Position numbers and translations under genes: made by a program
Notes under the pieces: model-generated
The model's database searches: none
What the model was told of the DNA's origin: nothing
What the model saw: the letters and a program-made list of their open reading frames with translations, nothing else
In this document: positions 10,001 through 18,799 of the stretch, piece by piece
Layout: every line of letters starts with the position of its first letter
Numbering within the stretch: position 1 is the stretch's first letter
From: an uncultured Lachnospiraceae bacterium
Lineage (GTDB): Bacteria; Bacillota; Clostridia; Lachnospirales; Lachnospiraceae
Assembly (NCBI GenBank): GCA_937965795.1
Contig: CALCMD010000101.1
Span: 62,001-126,000, forward strand
Length of the DNA: 64,000 nt
Direction: 5' to 3'

Positions 10001-10100
10001 TTCGATACAAAACACTTTGTTTCGTATTTAGCATAGTCACAAATCCCCGATCAATCAACAACCAAAACGGCCATTTCGTTTGTTATCGAACAAAACGACA
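10001..10100. promoter_or_regulatory. Candidate TetR operators in the divergent intergenic region
   Basis: Between the ATPase and the TetR gene, ATACAAAAC (10005–10013) and GTTTCGTAT (10019–10027) form an inverted repeat with one mismatch. A related motif occurs in reverse orientation at about 10078–10100 (reverse strand TTGTTCGATAACAAAC), sharing GTTCGATA-CAAA with the first site. Two such sites in a divergent promoter region are what one expects for an autoregulated TetR controlling the ATPase. Confidence 0.45.
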
Positions 10101-10123
10101 AAATTGTTCAGAAAGGATCACAC

Positions 10124-10702
10124 ATGGACAGACGGCAGCAAAAAACAAGGCAGGCCATTTTTTCGGCATTTATCAGGCTTCTCGAAAAAAAACGCTATGA
10201 AAAAATAACCGTACAGGAAATACTGGATGAGGCGAACATCGGCAGAAGCACCTTTTATGCCCATTTTGAAACAAAAGATGAATTGCTCAGGGCCGTGTGC
10301 AGGGAACTATTTGGACACATTATCAGCAGTACGATGGACAAAACTCATACGCACGGTTTATCCTCAAACGGTGAAGCTCCGCAGTCTGTTTTCTGCCATC
10401 TTTTACAGCATCTACAGGAAAATGACAACAATATTCTGGAATTGCTGTCCTGTGAAAGCAGCGAGATATTTCTTCGTTACTTTAAGGACAGCCTAAATGA
10501 ACTGATACAAACACAATTTATATGTGAACATCGTAAACAAAACCAGGCTTTACCACAGGATTTTCTAATCAACCACATTTCAGGAAGTTTTGTTGAAATG
10601 GTCTTATGGTGGCTAAAAAACCAGAAAAAGCATACGCCCGAAGAATTAGACCGTTACTTTCGCGCAGTCATTGAACCGATCGGAATCTTACAAAGAAAAT
10701 AG
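10124..10702 (+). CDS. TetR/AcrR-family transcriptional regulator
   Basis: 192 residues. The N terminus holds the TetR helix-turn-helix: RQAIFSAFIRLLEKKRYEKI, then TVQEILDEANIGRSTFYAHF, followed by the ligand-binding helical domain. Start ATG 10124 lies behind AGAAAGGATCACAC. It is the only plus-strand gene among about 10 kb of minus-strand genes and is divergent from the metal ATPase, so it is the likely repressor of that gene. The inducer (probably a metal or related stress) cannot be read from the sequence. Confidence 0.88.
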   Translation: MDRRQQKTRQAIFSAFIRLLEKKRYEKITVQEILDEANIGRSTFYAHFETKDELLRAVCRELFGHIISSTMDKTHTHGLSSNGEAPQSVFCHLLQHLQENDNNILELLSCESSEIFLRYFKDSLNELIQTQFICEHRKQNQALPQDFLINHISGSFVEMVLWWLKNQKKHTPEELDRYFRAVIEPIGILQRK

Positions 10703-10822
10703 CGCATTCTCGTAATCCTTGACATAATATCTGATATTCTTCCTGCCCTTTTGGATGATCGTATGCCCCTCTTTTTCACAAACTTTGCAAGCTGCAATGT
10801 CCGCAAGCAGCTTTCTATGCCA
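10688..10822 (-). pseudogene. Possible 3' remnant of an unknown gene
   Basis: On the minus strand an open frame ending at TAA 10690–10688 reads WHRKLLADIAACKVCEKE and then HTIIQKGRKNIRYY, ending YENALFSL. It looks protein-like, with a CxxC pair, but has no start codon or ribosome binding site and runs back into the terminator hairpin at 10823. It overlaps the last codons of the TetR gene. It may be a relic left by the insertion that brought the ATPase/TetR pair; I do not recognise the family. Confidence 0.2.
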
Positions 10823-10848
10823 AAAAAACCTGCTTTGCCAGGTTTTTT
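10823..10848. terminator. Bidirectional intrinsic terminator
   Basis: AAAAAACCTG, a six-base loop CTTTGC, then CAGGTTTTTT: a perfect ten-base-pair stem with A and T tracts on both sides. It can end the TetR transcript (plus) and the AIM24-family transcript (minus). A second CCTGGCAAA copy follows at 10853. Confidence 0.75.
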
Positions 10849-10915
10849 CTTACCTGGCAAAACAGGAACGTATTTTGTCTGCATAACAGCCACAATATCA
10901 TATTGGTCAAACTTT

Positions 10916-11593
10916 TTAATTTCCCGTCGGGAGAAACGGACGAATCGCCCCGGCCACATTGGCAATCGGCATCGTCTGAAGCCATACGCGCCCTGGCCCC
11001 GTAATAACCGTATTAAAAAATCCTTCTCCGCCAAACAGTTTGTTCTTCATTCCCGGAACGGACTGAATATCAATCTGACAATCTGCTGTCATAGCCGCCA
11101 GATGCCCGGTATCCACAACGATCTGCTGTCCAGGCTGCAACTCATACTCAATCACATGTCCGTCAAATTCGGCAAATGCTACTCCATTTCCACTGATTTT
11201 CTGAAGGATAAATCCTTCCCCGCCAAATAAGCCCGCGCCAACCTTTTTATTCAGATGTACGGAAAGCTCCACGCCCATCTCACTGGCCAGGAATGCGCTC
11301 TTCTGGAAAATCATCTCATTTCCCCTGGAAATTTCAAACGCTCTGATGGAACCCGGAAAGCTGGATGCAAATGCAATCATGCCCGCTCCCTGCGCAGTAT
11401 AAATATTCTGAAACATCTTTTCCCCGGAGAACATTCTTCCGAATGCCTTTCCAACGCCTCCATTTGTGGTCGTTTCCATTCTCATATTCGGCGACATCCA
11501 GGACATTCCGCCGCCCTCCGTAATCATCTTCTCTCCTGCATCCAGATAACAGATAACTACGGGAAGTGTTTCCCCTTTGATCTCGTATCTCAT
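10916..11593 (-). CDS. AIM24/TIGR00266-family protein
   Basis: 225 residues from ATG 11593, chosen for its GGAGG site; the frame could extend 20 codons upstream but without a ribosome binding site. The sequence shows the glycine-rich beta-repeat pattern of the family: GGGMSWMSPNMRMETTTNGG, LFGGEGFILQKISGNG, LFGGEGFFNTVITGPG. Bacterial members are widespread and of unknown molecular function. It lies 41 bases after carB on the same strand. Confidence 0.85.
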   Translation of the reverse strand: MRYEIKGETLPVVICYLDAGEKMITEGGGMSWMSPNMRMETTTNGGVGKAFGRMFSGEKMFQNIYTAQGAGMIAFASSFPGSIRAFEISRGNEMIFQKSAFLASEMGVELSVHLNKKVGAGLFGGEGFILQKISGNGVAFAEFDGHVIEYELQPGQQIVVDTGHLAAMTADCQIDIQSVPGMKNKLFGGEGFFNTVITGPGRVWLQTMPIANVAGAIRPFLPTGN

Positions 11594-11633
11594 AATCTCA
11601 TCCTCCTTACACTTAATTGCATATAGTATACCA

Positions 11634-14600
11634 TTAAACCGCCGCAATATCAATCAAGGTAAGTTTCTTAATGTCCGTATTTTCCAGGCTCGTCACCAGC
11701 GCCCGCGCCGTATCCATAGCGGTGAGCACGTTCACGCCCGTCTCGATGGCGTTTCTCCGAATCAGAAACCCATCTTTGGAGTGCTCCACGCCCTGCGACG
11801 GCGTATCAATCACAAGGTCAATCTCATGTCCCAGAATCAAATCCAGAAGGTTCGGAGATTCCTGCTCTATCTTATTGATACGTACCGCATGAACCCCTCC
11901 TGCATTCAGGGCTTTTGCCGTGCTTCTGGTCGCATAAATCTTATAGCCGATCGCCTCAAACCGCCGCCCGATTTCCACGGCCTCCTCTTTATCCGCATCC
12001 TTCACGGTCATAATCATATTTTTATACTTTGGAAGGCTGACGCCCGCTCCCAGGAACGCCTTATACAGCGCTTCATTGAAAGTCTTTGCAATTCCCAGGC
12101 ATTCCCCGGTAGACTTCATCTCCGGTCCGAGACTGATATCCGCACCCCGGATTTTCTCAAAGGAAAATACCGGCATCTTAATCGCGATATAGTCCGCCTC
12201 CGGCGCAAGCCCTGTGGAGTACCCCAGCTCTTTCAGCTTGTGCCCCAGAATCACCTTCGTCGCCAGCGGCACAATCGGGATTCCTGTCACCTTGCTGATA
12301 TACGGCACGGTACGGCTTGATCTTGGATTGACCTCAATCACATACACTTCCTGCCCGCACACGATAAACTGGATATTAATCATGCCGATGACATGCAGGG
12401 CCCTCGCCAGCCGCTTTGTGTACTCTACAATCGTTTCCTTTACCTCATCATCCAGGCTCTGTGCCGGATAGACGGAAATGCTGTCGCCGGAATGGATGCC
12501 CGCCCGCTCGATGTGCTCCATAATGCCGGGAATCAGGATATCCTCGCCGTCGCATACCGCATCCACCTCAATTTCCTTTCCCACCAGATATTTATCCACC
12601 AGAATCGGGTGCTCCTGCGCAATCCGGTTGATAATCCCGATAAACTCGTCCACATCCTCATCGTTAATCGCAATCTGCATTCCCTGTCCGCCCAGTACAT
12701 AGGACGGCCTGACAAGCACCGGATAACCCAGTTCATTTGCCGCCTTTTTCGCCTCTTCTGCCGTGAATACCGTATGTCCCGCCGGTCTTGGAATGCCGCA
12801 GGTTTCCAGAATTCCATCAAACAGCTCCCGGTCCTCCGCCGCATCCACATTCTCCGCCGAGGTACCCAGAATCGGTACTCCCATTTTCATGAGCGCTTCC
12901 GTCAGCTTAATCGCCGTCTGCCCGCCAAACTGTACCACGGCTCCGTCCGGCTTCTCGATCTTCACGATGCTCTCCACATCCTCCGGTGTTAAAGGCTCGA
13001 AATACAGCTTGTCCGCAATGTCAAAGTCTGTGCTCACCGTCTCCGGATTATTATTGACGATAATGGTTTCAAATCCCTCTTTGGCAAACGCCCAGGTACA
13101 ATGAACGGAACAGAAATCAAACTCAATGCCCTGTCCGATTCGAATCGGCCCGGAGCCAAGCACCAATACTTTCTTCCTGTCATTTGACTCCTCCGCCTCA
13201 TTTTCCCCGCCGAACACAGAATAATAATAAGGCGTCTCTGCCGCAAATTCCGCCGCACACGTATCGACCATTTTATAGACGGCCGTAATGCCGTTCTCAT
13301 AGCGCATCTGCTTAATTTCCTCTTCCGCTTTTCCCGTCAGCCTTGCAATCACAGAATCCGGGAACTCCATGCGCTTTACCTCTCTCAGCAGCTCCACTGT
13401 CAGCTCCTGCGTCTGAAGCGCCCGTTCCATCTCCGTGAGAATCGCGATTTTATCCAGAAACCAGATATCAATTTTCGTAATCTCATGAATTTCCTCATAG
13501 GAAATTCCCCGGCGAATGGCCTCTGCAATCACCCAAATCCGCCTGTCGTCCACAACCTTCAACTGCTTTTTCAGACCATCCATATCCAGTGCGGTAAAAT
13601 CATAAGACATCAGCGAATCCACGTGCTGCTCCAGCGAACGGATGGCTTTCATCAAAGCTCCCTCGAAGTTATCACAAATGCTCATCACCTCTCCGGTAGC
13701 CTTCATCTGTGTCGTCAGCGTGCGCTTCGCGCTGATAAATTTATCAAACGGCAGTCTTGGAATTTTCACGACACAGTAATCCAGCATCGGTTCAAAGCTG
13801 GCATAGGTCTTGCCAGTAATCGCATTTTTAATCTCATCTAACGTGTAACCCAGCGCAATCTTCGCCGCCACCTTTGCAATCGGATAGCCCGTGGCTTTTG
13901 AAGCCAGCGCAGAAGAACGGCTCACACGGGGATTTACCTCGATCACACAGTACTCAAAGCTGGTCGGATGCAGGGCATACTGCACGTTGCACCCCCCGGT
14001 GATGCCAAGCTCACTGATGATATTAAGCGCCGAGCTTCGAAGCATCTGATACTCCTTATCCCCCAGGGTCTGGGAAGGCGCCACCACGATGCTGTCCCCG
14101 GTATGCACGCCCACCGGGTCAAGATTTTCCATGTTGCAGACCGTGATACAGTTCCCCTTGCTGTCACGCATCACCTCATACTCGATTTCCTTCCATCCGG
14201 CGATGCACCGCTCCACCAGCACCTGCCCCACACGGGAAAGGCGCAGTCCGTTCTCCAGGATTTCTACAAGCTCCTCATAGCAGCCCGCAATCCCGCCGCC
14301 GCTTCCCCCCAGCGTGTAAGCCGGGCGGAGCACCACCGGATAACCGATCTTTTCTGCAAACGCTACGCCATCCTCCACGCTCTCTACGACCAGAGACGCC
14401 GCCACAGGCTCGCCGATTTTCTCCATCGTGCTTTTAAATTCCAGGCGGTCCTCCGCTTTCTTAATGGTCTGTGCCGTCGTTCCAATCAGCCGGACTCCCT
14501 GCTCCTCTAAAAACCCGGCCTCCTCCAGCTCCATTGCCAGGTTCAGCCCGGCCTGCCCGCCCAGGGTGGGAAGTACGCTGTCGGGGCGTTCCTTTAAAAT

Positions 14601-14831
14601 GAGCTGCTCCACGACTTCCACCGTCAACGGCTCAATATATACCTTATCTGCAATGTCTTTATCCGTCATAATCGTTGCCGGGTTCGAATTCAGCAGGACG
14701 ACCTCGATTCCCTCTTCTTTCAGGGAACGGCAGGCCTGTGTTCCCGCATAGTCAAACTCCGCCGCCTGTCCGATGACGATCGGGCCGGAGCCAATCACAA
14801 GTACTTTCTTAATCGCAGGATTTTTTGGCAT
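11634..14831 (-). CDS. carB: Carbamoyl-phosphate synthase, large subunit
   Basis: 1065 residues, the full family length. It makes carbamoyl phosphate from bicarbonate, ammonia (from CarA) and two ATP, for pyrimidine and arginine synthesis. Two homologous ATP-grasp halves are visible, each starting with a KKVLV(I/L)GSGP block (near residues 8 and 555), then an oligomerisation region and a C-terminal MGS-like allosteric domain (about 930–1065). Its ATG overlaps the carA stop by one base, so the two are translationally coupled. Expression should follow the carA leader. Confidence 0.97.
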   Translation of the reverse strand: MPKNPAIKKVLVIGSGPIVIGQAAEFDYAGTQACRSLKEEGIEVVLLNSNPATIMTDKDIADKVYIEPLTVEVVEQLILKERPDSVLPTLGGQAGLNLAMELEEAGFLEEQGVRLIGTTAQTIKKAEDRLEFKSTMEKIGEPVAASLVVESVEDGVAFAEKIGYPVVLRPAYTLGGSGGGIAGCYEELVEILENGLRLSRVGQVLVERCIAGWKEIEYEVMRDSKGNCITVCNMENLDPVGVHTGDSIVVAPSQTLGDKEYQMLRSSALNIISELGITGGCNVQYALHPTSFEYCVIEVNPRVSRSSALASKATGYPIAKVAAKIALGYTLDEIKNAITGKTYASFEPMLDYCVVKIPRLPFDKFISAKRTLTTQMKATGEVMSICDNFEGALMKAIRSLEQHVDSLMSYDFTALDMDGLKKQLKVVDDRRIWVIAEAIRRGISYEEIHEITKIDIWFLDKIAILTEMERALQTQELTVELLREVKRMEFPDSVIARLTGKAEEEIKQMRYENGITAVYKMVDTCAAEFAAETPYYYSVFGGENEAEESNDRKKVLVLGSGPIRIGQGIEFDFCSVHCTWAFAKEGFETIIVNNNPETVSTDFDIADKLYFEPLTPEDVESIVKIEKPDGAVVQFGGQTAIKLTEALMKMGVPILGTSAENVDAAEDRELFDGILETCGIPRPAGHTVFTAEEAKKAANELGYPVLVRPSYVLGGQGMQIAINDEDVDEFIGIINRIAQEHPILVDKYLVGKEIEVDAVCDGEDILIPGIMEHIERAGIHSGDSISVYPAQSLDDEVKETIVEYTKRLARALHVIGMINIQFIVCGQEVYVIEVNPRSSRTVPYISKVTGIPIVPLATKVILGHKLKELGYSTGLAPEADYIAIKMPVFSFEKIRGADISLGPEMKSTGECLGIAKTFNEALYKAFLGAGVSLPKYKNMIMTVKDADKEEAVEIGRRFEAIGYKIYATRSTAKALNAGGVHAVRINKIEQESPNLLDLILGHEIDLVIDTPSQGVEHSKDGFLIRRNAIETGVNVLTAMDTARALVTSLENTDIKKLTLIDIAAV

Positions 14832-15904
14832 TATCGATTCACCTCCATCATGTTCAGAAAACGGTCAAACAGATACCCGGAATCCAGCGGCCCCGGACAT
14901 GCCTCCGGGTGGAACTGTACCGTGAAAATATTTTTTCCCGTATACCGCAGTCCCTCGTTGGTTCCGTCATTTACATTTACAAAGGCAGGAACTGCCACCG
15001 ACGCATCAAGCCTTTCCGTATCCACCACATATCCGTGATTCTGAGAGGAAATATAGACTCTTCCCGTCTGCAAATCCTTTACCGGGTGGTTGCCGCCCCG
15101 GTGCCCATATTTCATCTTATAGGTGTCCGCACCGTTCGCCAGCGCCATCAACTGATGGCCCAGACAGATGGCAAAAATCGGAATGTCCGTCTGCGAAAGC
15201 TTCCGAATCTCTTCAATGATCTCCGTACACTCCTTCGGGTCGCCCGGCCCGTTGGAAAGCATAATGCCGTCTGGTCTTGAAGCAATGATCTCCTCCGCTT
15301 TCGTAAACGCAGGGTACACCGTCACCTCGCACCCCCTCTGATTTAAGGAGCGCGCAATATTCCGCTTTACCCCCAGATCGAAAAGCGCCACTTTCGGCCC
15401 GGCTCCTTCCAGCACGTATTTTTCCCGGCATGTCACACGCTCCACGACTTTTCCTGTGGTATACGCTGCAAGCTTCGGCAGAATCTCTTCTATGTTATAA
15501 TTCTCGTTGGTGGTAATCATGCCGTTCATGGTTCCCTTCTCACGGAGAATTTTTGTAAGCGCCCTGGTATCAATGCCGGAGATACCCGGAATATCATGTT
15601 CCTCCAGAAAATGCTGTATAGTGTTTTCGCTTCGAAAATTGCTGGGAATACGGGAGAGCTCCCTTACGATGTAGCCGTCCGGCCACGGTCTTTCAGATTC
15701 CATATCTTCATAACAGATGCCATAATTGCCGATGAGGGGATAGGTCATGACGACTGCCTGTCCCGCATAGGAAGGGTCCGTCAGTACTTCCAAATATCCT
15801 GTCATGGATGTATTAAATACAATCTCACTGATGATTTCTCTTCTGGAGCCAATACTGACGCCAGTAAATACCGTACCGTCTTCTAGTATCAGAAACGCTT
15901 TCAT
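14831..15904 (-). CDS. carA: Carbamoyl-phosphate synthase, small (glutaminase) subunit
   Basis: 357 residues from ATG 15904 (AAAGGACAGG upstream). A longer in-frame extension of 45 codons covers the attenuator and is not coding. The protein hydrolyses glutamine and channels ammonia to CarB. The N-terminal CarA domain starts KAFLILEDGTVFTG. The class I amidotransferase domain holds the nucleophile cysteine in FAICLGHQ and the His/Glu pair in QFHPEACPGP. Confidence 0.97.
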   Translation of the reverse strand: MKAFLILEDGTVFTGVSIGSRREIISEIVFNTSMTGYLEVLTDPSYAGQAVVMTYPLIGNYGICYEDMESERPWPDGYIVRELSRIPSNFRSENTIQHFLEEHDIPGISGIDTRALTKILREKGTMNGMITTNENYNIEEILPKLAAYTTGKVVERVTCREKYVLEGAGPKVALFDLGVKRNIARSLNQRGCEVTVYPAFTKAEEIIASRPDGIMLSNGPGDPKECTEIIEEIRKLSQTDIPIFAICLGHQLMALANGADTYKMKYGHRGGNHPVKDLQTGRVYISSQNHGYVVDTERLDASVAVPAFVNVNDGTNEGLRYTGKNIFTVQFHPEACPGPLDSGYLFDRFLNMMEVNR

Positions 15905-15960
15905 TTGCCACCTGTCCTTTCGTGTTTTGTAAAAGATCTGCCTTTTACGGATGATTGCAT

Positions 15961-16018
15961 AAAAAGGGCAGGCATCTCTGCCAAAAGCCGAGAGCCTACC
16001 CCTCTTCTTTGACGGGTA
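15961..16018 (-). promoter_or_regulatory. Attenuator-like leader upstream of carAB
   Basis: On the minus strand the leader can form a terminator: GGGTAGGC (16001–15994) pairs with GCCTGCCC (15973–15966), with an inner TCTC/GAGA pair, and runs into TTTTTAT. An upstream TACCC (16018–16014) is complementary to GGGTA and could compete as an antiterminator. This is the layout of pyrimidine-regulated attenuators (PyrR type), but I could not match the PyrR-binding consensus well, so the effector is open. Confidence 0.65.
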
Positions 16019-16048
16019 TTCTTTTAAGTCAATACTCAAATTGTTAAG

Positions 16049-16077
16049 ATTCTACCACAAAAGATTTTGCATTTCAA
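16049..16077 (-). promoter_or_regulatory. Putative carAB promoter
   Basis: Minus strand TTGAAA, 17 bases, TAGAAT. Transcription would start near 16041, giving a leader of about 137 bases that contains the attenuator. Confidence 0.65.
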
Positions 16078-16103
16078 CCTTTATTTTCAGGATTTCTTTC
16101 GCT

Positions 16104-16664
16104 CTATACCAGCGCTCCTGTGTAGATCACAGACTCCGCAATCCGCTTTGCTTCTTCTTTTCCTTTCAGGTTCGTGATAATTTCCAGCGCAAACGGTACC
16201 GCCGTCCCAAGTCCTCTGCTGGTGGTAATATGGCCGTCTGTCACTGCCGGAACTGTAAGCACGTCCGCTCCTGTCAGGCGTTCTTCAAATCCCGGATAGC
16301 ATACCGCCTTTTTCCCCTTTAAAAGCCCCAGGTCTCCCAGGACGCTCGGAGCGGCACAGATCGCTCCAATTCTGATTTTCCGCTCATCCGCGCGCTTAAG
16401 TAAAGAAACCAGCTCTTCGCACGCCCCCAGATACTTCGTGCCCGGCATTCCGCCCGGAAGAACCAGCATTTCCACATCCTCCAGTGCGATTTCATCTATT
16501 CCGGCGTCCATCCCCACCCGGATACCATGACTTCCCGTCACGTCCTTTTTTCCGGCAATCCCTGCCATTTTTACAGGCACATCCGCCCTGCGCAGTAAGT
16601 CTACGACTGTTAGCGCCTCAATCTCCTCAAATCCTTCCGCAAAAAATACACATACCTGTTTCAT
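16104..16664 (-). CDS. DJ-1/PfpI-family protein
   Basis: 186 residues from ATG 16664, which sits eight bases after AAAGGA; the ATG two codons earlier is too close to that site. The DJ-1 fold is clear: VCVFFAEGFEEIEALTVVDL at the start, and the nucleophile elbow IGAICAAPSVLG with the conserved cysteine near residue 100. The set of residues fits the DJ-1/YajL group, associated with protection against oxidative or carbonyl stress; the actual reaction is unsettled. Monocistronic, upstream of carA and divergent from the CYTH gene. Confidence 0.85.
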   Translation of the reverse strand: MKQVCVFFAEGFEEIEALTVVDLLRRADVPVKMAGIAGKKDVTGSHGIRVGMDAGIDEIALEDVEMLVLPGGMPGTKYLGACEELVSLLKRADERKIRIGAICAAPSVLGDLGLLKGKKAVCYPGFEERLTGADVLTVPAVTDGHITTSRGLGTAVPFALEIITNLKGKEEAKRIAESVIYTGALV

Positions 16665-16794
16665 CTCCATCGTCCTTTCCTGTTCTTTTCCTTTATTATA
16701 CCGCATTTTCAGTATCGTTTCACGGCAAATTTAAAAACCTCCTGTTCTTTTTCCCTTCTGTATAGTAGAATGGCTGGTAGAAAAGGAGGTTCTT

Positions 16795-17244
16795 ATGGAA
16801 ATTGAAAGAAAATTTTTAATCACAGAATTACCGGAAAATCTGGAGCAGTATCCGTTTCATCTCATTGAGCAGGGCTATCTCTGCACAGCCCCCGTGGTGC
16901 GTATCCGAAAACAGGATGAGGAATATTATCTTACGTACAAATCAAAAGGGATGATGGTACGGGAGGAATATAATCTTCCCCTGACAGCGGAAGCCTACTA
17001 CCACTTGAAGCAAAAAGTTGATGGAAATCTGATTTCCAAAAAAAGATACCTGATTCCGCTCGCCGAAAAGCTGACGGCGGAACTTGATATTTTTCAAGAT
17101 GCGCTGGCGCCGCTTCGCCTGGCCGAAGTGGAATTTTCCTCCAAAGAGGAAGCGGAAGCATTCATCCCGCCCGCATGGATGGGAGAGGACGTCACCTTTT
17201 CCCACTTATACCATAACAGTTATCTTAGCAGTCTTAAGCTTTAA
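16795..17244 (+). CDS. CYTH-domain protein
   Basis: 149 residues. It starts with MEIERKFLI, the EIERKF signature that binds triphosphate and metal in CYTH enzymes (class IV adenylate cyclase/thiamine triphosphatase/inorganic triphosphatase fold). Further charged strands fit: VRIRKQDEEYYLTYKSKG, KRYLIPL, LAEVEFSSKEEA. Start has AAAGGAGG seven bases upstream. Probably a triphosphate hydrolase; substrate unknown. Confidence 0.85.
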   Translation: MEIERKFLITELPENLEQYPFHLIEQGYLCTAPVVRIRKQDEEYYLTYKSKGMMVREEYNLPLTAEAYYHLKQKVDGNLISKKRYLIPLAEKLTAELDIFQDALAPLRLAEVEFSSKEEAEAFIPPAWMGEDVTFSHLYHNSYLSSLKL

Positions 17245-17288
17245 AGCGCCAAAAGAGCCGCCGCCATGCCAGAATAGGCGAACCCCTC

Positions 17289-18776
17289 CTACGATTCTCC
17301 GTTCGCCACTACCGGCGTCGGCCGGCTCTGATCAAATACTTCTTTGGCGTCAAACATATCGTTTATTACATCCGTAGCCCCCTGGCTTGCCCGGTACAGC
17401 ATATAACCGTCCAGGTTAATGCGTCCCTGTCGCACATAGTTTTCACGAATCTGCACCCAGTACGGTACGGACCCATCCACGTTGCAGAAGAAATTGTACC
17501 CGGCTCCTTTATAGTAAGTAAACTTCTCATTGTCAGAACTGTAGTCATGCCAGTCTCCAATATCGTTTCCATGTGCAAAAATAATCGTATCCACAGGTCC
17601 CACGATATTCTGTACCGTGTTTACCCACTTTTCATTATCCGTTTTTAATTCCTCTACGGTTTTTCCTGTCACGCTGAGATGCCCCCATGTATGACTGGCA
17701 AATTCCCATCCCGACGCTTTGATAGCTTCTGCGATCTTCGCGGCCTCCGCCACTTCCTGTTCCCAGTTAAAGCCAGGGTGCGCGTCCAGCCAGACCCTCT
17801 GATCCTCTGACAGATTTTCTTTCGTCTGATAGGCTACGTCCGTGCGATACCCAAAAACCCCGTCATATCCTGTCAGGGCGATCATTCCCCTGGCTCCCCG
17901 GTAAGCGCCGTCCGGATGCTTCTCCAAAAAGGAATTCAGTCTGGGAACCACATCGAAATCGCCTACCTCCTCGGTTCCGTCCGATTTTATATAATGGCAC
18001 TTCACATCCCCGTTCTTATCCAGTACCAGCTTATCAGGATAACTTGCCTTCTCATAAGAATGATAATAGCTCAGATCATCCACCGAGAGTACCACCGGTT
18101 TTTTGCCAGCCGGAAGCATGAGATTTTCGTTTCTTGTAAAACTCACATTTCCATTTGCATCCTTCGTTTCTACCACCAGATCACGCAGACGCACGAATAC
18201 GTATCCATTATCATACATCTTCTGCACGATCTTATCGAATTCATCTACGGTGGTCATCCAGGCATTCATGCCGTCCGCTCCCTGCTGCCCCATCACAGAA
18301 GCATTCAGGGCAACCTGCGGTTCATTCATCAGCGAGTGATAGAAAATGTGCGGCACCGTGTCCACATCCACGGCTACGCAGGCTGCCTTTGCGGACGTGT
18401 ATTCGCTGATTGCCGCCGTCATCTTCGTATCCTGCTCATAGCCGCCTGCTGATTTTATTTTCTCAATGGCGGCGTCATAGTCATACCCCGCTGCCAGTAG
18501 CTGCGCTTCCTCCAGTATTTTCACATTTTTATTTTCCGTCTCTGTCTGCACCACAGCCGCACTCTCTGTCTGTGTCTTTTTATCCGTTTTCTCTTCCTTT
18601 ACCCCCAGCGCGTTCGTCGTGAATCTGGTAATCCCCACGATCACCGCCAATACCGCCACGCAGCCGGCTGCTTTTAAAAGCATCTCCCGCTGACGTTTCT
18701 TTTTTCTCTGTTCTCTTCGTCTCTTTAATTCACTGTCTCTGCGTAACAGCTCATCGTCCATTTCTCTTTTCGCCAT
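17289..18776 (-). CDS. Membrane-anchored polysaccharide deacetylase-family protein
   Basis: 495 residues. A charged cytoplasmic N terminus rich in Arg/Lys (about 35 residues) precedes one membrane helix (AAGCVAVLAVIVGITRF). A linker of about 90 residues follows. The catalytic region resembles NodB-type deacetylases: VVLSVDDLSYYHSY near residue 230 and FASHTWGHLSV near residue 365, giving the Asp and the HxxxH metal set. It likely removes acetyl groups from a wall glycan. It lies 23 bases after the EEP-family gene, so both form an operon. Confidence 0.85.
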   Translation of the reverse strand: MAKREMDDELLRRDSELKRRREQRKKKRQREMLLKAAGCVAVLAVIVGITRFTTNALGVKEEKTDKKTQTESAAVVQTETENKNVKILEEAQLLAAGYDYDAAIEKIKSAGGYEQDTKMTAAISEYTSAKAACVAVDVDTVPHIFYHSLMNEPQVALNASVMGQQGADGMNAWMTTVDEFDKIVQKMYDNGYVFVRLRDLVVETKDANGNVSFTRNENLMLPAGKKPVVLSVDDLSYYHSYEKASYPDKLVLDKNGDVKCHYIKSDGTEEVGDFDVVPRLNSFLEKHPDGAYRGARGMIALTGYDGVFGYRTDVAYQTKENLSEDQRVWLDAHPGFNWEQEVAEAAKIAEAIKASGWEFASHTWGHLSVTGKTVEELKTDNEKWVNTVQNIVGPVDTIIFAHGNDIGDWHDYSSDNEKFTYYKGAGYNFFCNVDGSVPYWVQIRENYVRQGRINLDGYMLYRASQGATDVINDMFDAKEVFDQSRPTPVVANGES

Positions 18777-18799
18777 TCCCCTTTTCTCCTTTGAACATT

